Shown: positions 33,501 through 45,500 of the stretch, piece by piece
How positions within the stretch are numbered: the stretch's first letter is position 1
Layout of the letters: every line of letters starts with the position of its first letter
DNA from: Acanthaster planci
Lineage: Eukaryota; Echinodermata; Asteroidea; Valvatida; Acanthasteridae
NCBI RefSeq assembly: GCF_001949145.1
Contig: NW_019091531.1
Span: 327,825-391,824, forward strand
Reading direction: 5' to 3'
DNA: 64,000 nt
Notes under the pieces: model-generated
What the model saw: the letters and a program-made list of their open reading frames with translations, nothing else
Told to the model about the DNA's origin: nothing
Database searches by the model: none
Program-made: the position numbers and the translations under genes

Positions 33501-36500
33501 GCGGATTACCACTGGGGACAAAAGCGCTCCTGCGATGAGAGATACAATACCGCAGCACGCTAATCTGGCCCCTGTTGAAAAGACGTCAGTCGTGCACTGT
33601 GCCAGTTTGGGGAACAAAAGAAACTTCACAATCTGGGCTCTTTTCACCAGCCGGCAAGCCTGGCTGAATGACTCGGGCATCAATAGATGTTGTCTGTTCG
33701 ATTAGAGTAGCCACCAGACAGTCATTCGTCCAGTAAATGAAGTTATGATTTTTTGAAGAATTTTGATCACGGAAAATCTTTAAAATCTCCCGGTCTGACG
33801 TCATGCAACTTCAAATTACACCCGGCAGGAAGTGATTATTAATTAAATTTTGCAATACGAGTTTCCTTAAATAACAATGAAAGAACGCTTTTTCTAAGAA
33901 TTTGAGGTTCAGTGGATTGGATTGTATTTTTTTTTCAGGATCTGATATGTTGGGCTGTCAGTATAAAGGAATATTAATCCCCATTACCAATAAGAAAACG
34001 TTCTGGAATGATATCAGTGAATTTCACAAGACAGAACAGTTTGAAAGCATTGGAAGGAAACCGTCAGACACACCGAACGCAGTTAATACGCATGCCCTAT
34101 ATGTATATATTACAAAATTCATTTTCTCGGGCATCATTCTGCCAATGCCACTGCTATTTGCGTTGAATCGCTTGTTGATTGCGCATGGCGAAGTGTCCTA
34201 TATAATTATGCATTAATACGGACGATTCACAATAGTGCGCCACCAAAAGTTTCCAACGCGTTGGCCAATCATGACGCGCAAAATCTGTCGACCCTTTCCA
34301 AACCGGCATTGGGTCAACAGCCCAAAATATGTGCGGGACAGCCACATCAGGCGTTTGCACAGCAAGCTACAGATAGAGATTTCGCGCATTCTGATTGGCC
34401 AACGCGTTGCAAAATCTTGGTGGCACGCTATTGTGAACGGCCGTATTGTGAAGAGAGTGACATTTATTATTGTTTTACTGCAACCTAGGAAAATGGAAGG
34501 TAATAAACTCACGACTTTGGGACCCGACGCTACGGAAGGCCTTCAAACCCAGCAACTGTAAGTCATCTGGTTAAATTGACTTTTGAGACCATTCTGTCGT
34601 TCAGATTTTTAACTGATTACGATAGCCATTACCTGAGCATTTTTCGGACGATCATTGTAAACTAAAAGCATGTGCAACTGCGGTCCAATTTTCTTAAGTG
34701 GGAAGCTGTGGTCTAACATGATGGTATCAGGGGTGCTTGATTGGGTTGGTCATTATTTCAAGCAGTGGCGTAAATTTGTGTGGGGGGGGCTACACCATAT
34801 GCACTACAATAGAGGGCGGTATTCATGATAAGGATTAGATCTGTAATGTGTATCGAATTCATGCAGAATCTTACATTAGAATGGCATATTTATGGATTTT
34901 AAAATTGTTTTCCCTTTTTAGTGATATTGCAAACATTTCAGTAGTTGGAATTCCATAAAACGTTTTGACGATCTGCTTTAATTTATTTGCTCATCACAAA
35001 AACAAGTGTGGGGGTGGTTAAGTAGCCCATCCCCTCACCTCAAAAAGTGTATAGAGGATATATACCCCACCCCCCAGGATTTACGCCTTTGGTTTCAAGG
35101 GTGAACAAAATGTTTGCCATCTTTGAGTTCTATGGCAGTTTATTTGCGGCCTCACTGCGGCTCAGAGCTTTTATTCCAGCACAACGCGTTCCGCGCAGTC
35201 CTTACTGCTCCAAATGAAGTACAAGTCAACCGACAAGCCTCGGCCGTACAAGATCCTTACTGAGGTCTTAAAAGAAAATAATAGCACTGTACTGCGCGTC
35301 TCCAAACTTCGATGTATTTGTAATGACCATTTCAAAGAAACATATTTCTATTAAACAAAAGAAAAGTGGGGATATATTTTAGACTATGAATTCTGTCACA
35401 AGTTACGTATCCATGAAAGAGTCGAATGACGGATGTAGGGTACGTGTATAAAGGTAACACCTAACTGATACACAACTTAATGATATGAGGATTAACATAA
35501 CACTTTTGTACGGCAGAATTCTTCACGACAATAACTTGCAAGTTCTGAGGCCTCATACTTTCGGAAAGGCAAGGAACTTAGGAATATTGTGAGTAGAAAA
35601 AGAATTCTTTGCACAGAGCATGTAGCTGACTGTAATCTTACAAAATAGATCCGTATGCATTGTATAAAACAGCAAACCTGGTATTGGAGTACATGCAAAT
35701 GGAAACGTATAAAGCCTATGTGCAGGAAGACTGTAGATGGCGCTCGCGTGTGGTTGGCATCAGAACAGTTCATAGAGGAATGTTGCAACATGAGCGTCTC
35801 AATTGTTGGGAACCAAAATGGCGGATTATGCGTCAGTGCACATGGATAGTTAGCACACAGTATATTGTGTTCTAATATTATTGTGTAGCTATAGCTACAT
35901 GCTGTATATTGCACACATATGAGTAGCGTACGTTGGTTCCCGAAGTCTGAAGCAGGCGCTACTCTCTCTATACAGTTCTGGCTGGCTGCCAGTAGCTACT
36001 GCTTAATTAAAATACGTTTCAGACAATTTTTAGGTTAGTATTTAGTTTGAATTTTTTGTGATTAAAATGACGAGTGACGAGCATTGATTTACCACTGTTC
36101 CAAACTGTCTGTGTTTTAACTCAGACAAATGGACAGCTGCAAACTGGAGGAGGTCCCAGCCGGTCTTTTTGTCGATCCTTCGGGGAATCATTACGAGAGA
36201 GACATTGATCGTCTGTAAGCGCAAAACCTTGACCAGCCAAGTATAAAACCATAAAAATCATTACCTAAAATCCAAAATTTAAATTTAGTACACACATGAC
36301 ATAAACAGTTCCACTGAAATCCTAAAATACAGCTGAATTGAATAGGACTATAGGGAAAATGTTTTCTGCGAAGTTTTGGATGTTTTTAAAGTTTGCTAAT
36401 TGGTGAACAGTTTTAGTGTTATGAATTAATTTCTATATGCTTGACAATAATAAAATTAATACAGTAAATTAAGCATTATCAAAAAGGACGATGATGTCGT

Positions 36501-39500
36501 GCGGAAATTGTATTTATGCATGCAACGTAGCAACTACATTCCCCATTCTACTTAATACTAAAGTGGCAAATGTCTTTCGTTCTATTTTTAAGTGACCTGG
36601 GAAGTAATAAAATAAAAGGTGTTTCTCCAGGGGCATTTCAAGGTGTAACAAGCTTCAATTCGCTGTAAGTAATAACGATCTTCATATTTTCAATTCTCTG
36701 GTCTTATTGAGTGAGAAAGCGTTTTGTATCCCAAATTGGTGCATCTTGGACGGGTGAGTAGCTAACATAAAGGACGCTTTTACATACAAATGCGGCTGTA
36801 AGAAGCATGCCGGTGATTATAATGGCACGTGAATACGGGCGATTCGCAATACTTTCCGAGAGTTTGCAACATGTTGACTAATCACAGTGCGCGAAAACAT
36901 TGGGTCGACGTGTTGCCAACTCTTGGAGGCGCACTGTTGGGAATCGCCCGTGTTACTTAACAGCTTTGGGAACATTATGCAGGGTCTTAGGTACAAAAAG
37001 ACAGGGAAAGGTATTTGGGTCTAGCTGGCTTGCAAGAAGTATTAGGTAAGGGAAAATACGAAGGCTGTTCATGGTTCAAAATCCTGGATGGTGTTTTCTC
37101 TATTTTCCCCTCCTTTTTGTCTCAGTTTGTTTGTTGGAAAAGACCAGTTTTCAAAGGTTATTTAAATTTCATGCCCAAACATTGCCGATCCTCGATTAGC
37201 CTCGCACATACATAGAATTATACGACAATTTATTGCGTTTCAAATGTTGGTATTTTGTTCTGAATGTCTGATTCGTTAAGAGTGGAATGTAAATCGGAGA
37301 AATTTGGTTTTAAGAACAGTGCCGTGCCGGCCATGTGCTGTTCAGCGCGGTGAAAATGCAAAAGACTCTACCAACCCAAAGGTGCTACCACGCCCAGCAC
37401 AATCTGCCGGCTCCATTGGCTCCAGGCGCCGTACCACACTGCCGTGTCTAAGTTTTGAATATTCAAATGATTAGAGTCTGGCATGCCAGTGTAGACCTAT
37501 CCTTTATCGTGGGACTTTTGGATAGGGTACCCAGGGTCGTGTACCCTTGGAGAGTTTCAACAATGTGGCTTCATGGATAGTACTTGCCCTTACTCCGTCT
37601 AATACCTAATTGTTCCGATCTCGGTTGCGTTGCAGACAACTGTCATACAACAATTTGATCACTCTTCCGGAAGACACGTTTGCGGCCTCCAAACGCATCG
37701 GCGTATTGTAAGTATTGATCCTTAAAAGCACACGGAAGCGTTCTATTGTTCCAACGTATTGACGCCTCTCCCATGCGTTTCCTTTAAAGAAGGAACAAAG
37801 TCATCAACTGGAGTGCACAAGACCCTGACGTAAGAGGCAGTAAGCCAAAGAGCTCTGGATTGGACACTTGATGCTTTTAGACGGAGTTATAATTTGCTAA
37901 AGAGACGTACATTGTCATGTTCTAAAACTGCACACCATAACGATCTGATTTCAGGATATTATCCAACAATCAGCTTGTGTCTAGCGGCCTACCACACAAT
38001 CTGCTCATCAACACATCAATAACTACATCACTGTAAGATCTTCATCTTCGTTTTTTTTCTAGTATGGTGTATGCTTATTAATAGCGCAGGTCTTCCGATG
38101 AGTACGACACACTTACAGATGAAAATGCGCAGTTACGAGCTTTTGCCAGTTCCTGTTATAGCAATGGGTTTCTAAAGCCAAAGAATTCCTGTGTCTCACG
38201 GGCTCATGAGCATTGTTTCTCAGTTCTTCTAGAACTTATACAAACCTCAAAGATAGTCATGAACAATTCGCTATAGAGGCAGTAAGTACCGCGTGCAACA
38301 GTCCATTTTGCCTCATCATTAGTGGAACGAGCATTTTGAGCCCTCTGTGGTGTTCCTGGTTCCAAGTTTCAAGTTTGTAATGATTCGGTTAGGCAACATT
38401 ACATTATATTGTCATACAGTTTTGCCGATCTTAAATTAAACGAAAAACTTTAACTATTGTTACCTTCGTTTTGCTCTCGTTCTGAAGAGACATTTCATCC
38501 AATCAGCTGACAACTTTTCCGGAGAAACTACTTCGGTCACAGCACAAACTCCAAAACCTGTACATACATCGCAACAAGATCAGTTCTCTGAATAGTGGAG
38601 CGTTCAAAGGCATGGAGTCACTGAAAGAACTGTAAGCGATTTGGGGAGGGGGCCCTTATAGAATAACAAAGACACACTGACTTTCTTTTTCCACTGTCTC
38701 TATCGATAAAAATTGCCAACTGTGTCCGATCACAAGCCGGTAAACATTGACGCACTGCTTTTTGTTTGATTTTTTTTTAAATAGGCCAATGGTTTGGCGG
38801 CTGTAAAAAAAAAATCTCTTAACATTGGTGTTTTCTTAATTTTCGAGGAAAGGAATTTGGGCCAACGCAAAGACCGGTGCAGATGGTTAGGCTGGCTGGG
38901 GATTAAGTTTTAGACACTGTGCATCGTTGTTGTATTGTGTTCCTCACAGCACATCCAGGTATTTCTTAGGAGACAGATAGAGTAACGCTATTCGTACAGG
39001 TGGGAAAACATGTTTTTACTGTTGTCAGCGTTTTACGACGTCAGAGGACTAAGGGGACCGACTACGTGAGTCAATTAGCCTTTAGGGAGCTTGGAAGACA
39101 ACATAGAAGGGTGCTATTCAAAGCGGGTCGATTTAGAATAATCACAAGAGATGTACCCAATCCAAATAGCGCCCTCCTTATATGTAGGCCATACGTGTAA
39201 TGGACTAATTATATTTTACTCGTTTATTTTCCCTAAAAATGTTCCGAACTGATCTTAAGGAGCCAGAATTTTTTTTTAGGCAATATAAAGTAGACGTTAA
39301 ATTGGCTACGTTTCTTTGCAAATGAAATCGTGAAATAACTTTTAATTAGGTCGAAATATGCATCTTTTAAGTCTAACTCCTTTAAAATGTAATCACTTTT
39401 ACAACAGCCTTGAAGGAAGGGAATCAGTAAAAACAACCATAACCATTAATGAAAATTGCCAACTGTCCGCTAAACTTTCCCCACCGGACTACAGCTACTC

Positions 39501-42500
39501 CGACATTCACGGTTCCAAAACTGTCGGATTCAACGCTGATTTTGCAATAATTCTTTAAACATTGATGTCGTTTGATTCTTTGTTTTCTACAGAACGATGT
39601 TTGACAATCCTATCACCTATTTACCAGATTGGGTCTTCTATGAGACGAAATTGGTGAACTTGTGAGTACAGATTAATAATCTGTTCTAACAGAGTTATTT
39701 ATTGGAAACGTGAAACGTAGTCTGAATTACTGTAGCCTTTTTATATAGGCCCACTCTTCAGTTAATCTACCTTTTGATACGGGATAACACAGAGCGCACG
39801 TAGATTTTAAAACTTCAATCCACTGTTTTGTTTGTGTTGAGCAGATACATGTTTCAGACGAACCTTTCAGCCGTAGGATCCAGACCTTTCGCAACCACAG
39901 GAAAAACTCTCCAGCAAGTGTAAGTGAGCTTTCTGTTATGCGCTGGGCAATGCAATTCCAAGTCAACAGAAGCGGAATTCAAGCTAGGAATATCCTCCTG
40001 CCTCTTGAAGAAGAGGGTGTAGAATAGGCCCCATTGTTATTATAGGCTAATAATATTGATAATCTTTTACCTTATCCACATTTTGTTAGTACACCCTCTT
40101 TATAATGCATCTTTTAACAGATCGCTGTATGGCAGTAAAGTCGCCGAAGTTCCCGATTCTGTTTGGCAAGACCTAGGCACCAACTGTTACACGTAAGAAC
40201 GCCATATCAATTTGACGTCAAGTAGGGTCCCTTCAGAAAGATATAACACTTAAGGTTGGTAAACATTTTAAGAAAATGAAAAGTGTGCTGTCATTACCCG
40301 GTTTACTTTTGGCAAAGACAGGTGTCATGCTATTGTATCAAACGAAGGAAAATGTGCCAACTGATGTATGCGTTTGTCTCATCAACAATTGTAGATTGTA
40401 GAGGCACCTCTTTCGGCCACTTCCAAAAATTTGCAATTTAAAGCTAAGATTTCACTTACGTCAGAAACAAAAGGTGATGGTAAAACGTGTGCTGTTCAAA
40501 GTTTCGTTTGTTTTAATACTTTAAACAGAGCCATTGACAACTCTTTGCGGTTTGCACCAATATCAAACCGGACGGACCTGAAAATGTAAGTTTGAACTAT
40601 GTGTGCCCTAGGCCTAGGGTAAACTGCAGGTGGTAAAATCGACTCACTGTTACAATGAAGTAAAAAAATTGGAATAGTCTGAAAAATTGAAATTATACTT
40701 GTTCACCGTTGTAATCTGCGTTGACGTTTTTCCATTCCATACTCTGAAGTTGATAAATTGCAATACGGGCGGTTCACAGTTGTGCGCCTCCAAGATTTTG
40801 CAATGCGTTGGCCAACTAAAAAACGCGAAATCTGTTGACCCTTTCCAAACGCGCATTTGATCGACAGATTTCGCGCATTGTGATTGGCCAACGCGTGGAA
40901 AACTCTTAGTGACGGAACAAAAGAGGGCTTGTTTTTTGGAACTCACCGCATAGGCGCGCCATAAGGCGCACAGGTATATGTGCGTTTGATGTGGAGCACG
41001 CTGAGTACGCGTAATTAATTTATTCCGGCACATGTATGTTTACGTTTTAGAGGGAAATTATTAGCTGCACATGTCCGATTCTTAGGGTCATCTGCATACG
41101 TAATGAGGGCCATGAGAATTCGTGCCAGGGAAGCAGCTGCTTCAGTTCATGAAATTTGCGTCTTATTCCTGTCCAAAATATTTTCGTGGTAATATAAGGG
41201 CTTTTCCTAACGTGTTTTGTGAAAAGATAATTGAGAACTAGTACCGTAGAGGTCAAAACTAGTGATTTTTGTGAAAAGCTCTTTTCGTAAGCGGTAGTTT
41301 GTTTACGTTTTGATGCGATTTTTGAAGGCTCGAAACAAAGAATTTGAAGTTTTCCTTAAGTTTTCAACAGTGGGCTGTGGTGGAGAAAGGTGTGAAGGTT
41401 TTAGATTTGCTGACGGTTTCCGCTAGTTTTTTTTTTTCTCTTCCGACTGCATGCGTTTGCATACTGACCTAAAACTCATTCAGAATCGATTCTGTTTATC
41501 ACTCGTAATTTTACGGCCTTACGAGTGTACGAATTCAGTGACTCGGGAACGAAAGACAAACACTAAAGTACAGTAAGTTAATATAACTTTATATTATTAT
41601 AATATAATATATTAAATATTAATATATTTATTATTGAAACTGAAGTCTGTCTGTCATTATAACATTGCCAGAAAATTTTGAATTTCATATTGACGGTATA
41701 TATCCCCAGGTTTACATGTACTGTACATGTCTGAGCCACATAAACACGTACACCGGCTCCGACGAGAATTTCCATGTACATGTACATCCACATTCACAGG
41801 TACATGTACGTCGGTGCGCGACAGGCCACAGTGTAACGTGCGCGGTATGTGGCTTATGGAATTCCATATCTGCCGTCGTGCGTCGTCCGTCGTCCGTTTA
41901 TTTTCCCTTTTTTGTCTCGATTGCGCAGTGGTATTTTTTAACTTTGACCCTTGATCGTTTCACATGTCCACATACTTGTTCGATCAATCCATCGTGCCTG
42001 ATTCTCATTTTAGCAGTAGAACTAGAAGATGTATTCGTTTTTGCAGTTGCGACGAACTCCACTTGAAAGAAAAAATAATATCCTTTGAGTTAAAAAAAAA
42101 CCCAAAAATCAAACCAGTTCAAAAACTTAAACCAAGTGGTAATTGCCCCCAAACAATACATTTTATAAACAGTTTGTTATCCACAGCACGTCTAGTATTT
42201 CTGGATTTCAAGGTGAAATTGAGAGGACAAAATGGAATTTCTGTATCGGTTGGCAGATTTCTTTCTAGAATTTGATGAAAACAAGTCGGCACATTTTACA
42301 GTATGCAAATTAGAATAAGACTGTGGATAAGTTGGCCTGAACATTTTTGCTGAAAATGTTTTTCCACAAAAAACAATTGGTTGAATTCGCAGAAAGGCGA
42401 TATTTTCTTGTCAAGGGGCAGGGGGTAGTCTAGCATTATTAGAATTAATTATGTGACTAGTATATGCTTTGCAGGTGGGATTTTTACTTGCCTTATTCGG

Positions 42501-45500
42501 AAAAGATCCTTTGAAATGAATGGAATCATCACATTTTCATTTGTTAAACCTCGGCTTTTGAAGGTCCTATGCTACCCATTTGATGGGCGACGCACGACGG
42601 GCGACGCACGACGGACGACGCACGACGGGCGACGCACGACGGGTGACGCACGACGGACAGTGGCATGTTTTTAACTAGTAAATGGCAGAATTGAGACACA
42701 ACAAAAAGAAAAATGCGACGGGCGACGGGTGACGGCAGATATGGAATTCCATAGTGGCTCGATGGGTGTTGTGCATGTAACACACGTAGATCGCACTGCG
42801 CAGAAGTGTCTAAAATAACTTCTGAAAGTCACACCAAAAATCTAACCAGATAAAACTGATTGTATCGAGTAGTTGAGATTCTGGCCATCGTATGCAGTGT
42901 CACATTGCTCTGGGGAAACCTCTAAAATTGAGAAATTTAGTGCAAAAAAAACCCCAAGAGATCTAGTGAAAATGGAAGTAGTTTATCACCTTAGCAACCA
43001 CTTTGAGGCTAAATTTCATATTTATTCAGCATCCCTTTTCACGAGTCTGTGGTGTATTATTCGGTTTGAGCCTTCTGGAGCAAAAACAAAGAGGTTCAAT
43101 GAAATGCAAAATGAAGTCTTTCAAACGAGAAGTCTCAATAGAGGATTGGCAAAATGCTATGGACAATTACCTATGGTTCACGAGGGTCAGGTCAAGTAAC
43201 CGCCGCGCACGGTCGAAGACGTTAATTTCCACGTGTCGCATGGGAGTGAGACATGCGTGGTCATGTGTGGTCTTTTGCGTATTACGCAGAACGCGTGCAA
43301 GAACCCGATTGTAACCACCAGTCTTTATTTTGCCAATTGGTGGTGCGCTTCCGCAAACCTACGGTACTCGCTACACCACGGAAAGTTTCAACTCCTTTGA
43401 AGTATGCCGCAATTCTGAAGTGTGTTTCCGTTTCTCGGTATGCAGCTCGAAATAGAGGACGGGTGGGTTATAAGGGGGTATTGTTCCTTGCAGCTTTAGG
43501 CCAGTATAGCAAGGATTCCGAGATTTTACTGATGCTCTGTCTTGTGTTCCGACCAGAGAGCTAGTTGGTGACGGTTTCGCCCAGCCGATGGATGTAACGA
43601 AGGTTGTTGCCAGAGTACTGTGCAGGTCGGGCTTCCAGTGCCGCCGGGCTCAAAAATACCTCTGGCAATGTACACCATGCCCACAAGGGCACTACGGTAC
43701 TTACTGGACTGACCTCAATTATGAAAAGTGTCTCCCTTGTCCAGCAGGTAAGACTAAGAGGATCCTCCCCATCCTTCAGTCCATTCTAGTGCCATACAGG
43801 CACTCTACTTACGTGTGCTTTACACGCTGCCTGAGAATACCTTTGGCATAAAACGCTCGTGCACGGTAATCATCTTGTAGGGCTGTTCTTTCGCTGCCCG
43901 TGGAAACCTTCCTTGTGTATACCTTGTGATACAAAATGCACTATTCAGCAAGATGACAGCCAATTAAACCCGTACACAGTGTGCACATCACTCCAGATTT
44001 TATCCTTTGCCGCTGAAGGCCGATTCATACAGGCAAATGTGATGTGAAATCGAGGCGAATTCGAAGTCACAAATGATTTGCAGCAAAACTTCGCTTGAGT
44101 TGAGATGTGTTCGTCTATTGCAAACTCACAGTGCGAATACTTCATTTGACATCACAAATTTGCTTTTGTGTTCGTTTTCGTGGAAAGCAGGAATTGGCAT
44201 AAAGATGACCCAGGGGGCTGCATTAAGTGTTTTGTATATCTTAAGCACTAGCATTCCTTTGGTCCTGCACCGCCTATCGGAGCAAGCACCAATTTCATAG
44301 TGCTTGGTTAGCGCTGGAGCCTTGCATTTTGTGTTGATGCTTGGAATAATTTGAACCCCCCAAAATAGAGAGAGGGTGGGGGAGGTGAAGAAGTTGAGGG
44401 GAAGGACTATGAAAGCTTGCGTCTTATGGTACACCTATACTGTATTTCTGCAGGCCTCCTGATTTTGTCGAAGGCTCCTGTTTTCCATAGGCTCCTTGAC
44501 ACACTATTCTCAGTAGACATTCCGCCTATGAATGCATTATGTCTTCCACACACCTTCTGGAGAAATCCATTTCACTGGTATCAACTTGATAAAAAATTGA
44601 AGGCCAGATGCATTCTGATTTCTTTTGGAGGAACATGACCATGGAACCGGACTCATGAAGAAATGTGCCATCATTTAGGCCAAGAGACCGAACTTTGAGC
44701 GACCTACCCAACTTCACTAGAGCAGGGCCAATGGAATAAGTGTTTTGAATAATATTTCATTACTTTTTAGAATTGAAGTCTTTTCTTGATTGGTTTTCAG
44801 GAGGGTTTTACCAAAGCAAGACAGGGCAAATTGCTGGCAAATCCAAATCAATCAACTGTCAAAAGTGCAACAACGGAACTTATGTCACCCCAGCTGCCCA
44901 CCCTGGCATCAGTCCTGCAGACTGCGTTGTGTGTCCTACGGGAACCAAAAAGAACCTTCATGCGGGTTTTCGTGCATGTTCATGTGTGGATAATTACTAC
45001 CGCAAGGATCGCTTCGGGGAGTGCTACCTGTGTCCAGCAGAGGGACTGAACTGCACAGGGGAGTACCAGCACCTCCTGCCCGGATTCTGGTGGACTTGGG
45101 ATTGGGGTTCGGACGGAAACTTTCGATCCTATGAGCAGTTTGTCAAAAATCTGCGCACAATACCACCGACAAAAGACCACTGGACCGAGAGGTTTTTTGG
45201 CGCGCTTCCGCGAGTGCACCCTTGCCCGCGTGCAGAGTCTTGCGTGAATAACGGGGACAGCATCAGACCGACTTGTGATGACGGCTACGAGGGGTGGCTT
45301 TGCTCCGAGTGCCAGAAGGGGTACTATTCCTGGTTCGATCGCTGCTTCCATTGCCCGACCCTAGGGATGTTCCTGCTGGAAGTGGCGGCAGTCGCTGCTC
45401 TTATTGCACTGGTGATCACTTTAGTTGTCTGGGACTTACGTAAGAACAGCCGGACGAGCCGGTCTGTCATCAGTCTCATTCTGGCCAGATTTAAAATCAT

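Noticed and set aside
38501-38631. Acceptor CCAATCAG at 38501 for gene B exon 13
   Set aside because: It would place TGA directly after the junction; TCTGAAG at 38487 keeps the frame and is conserved in gene C.
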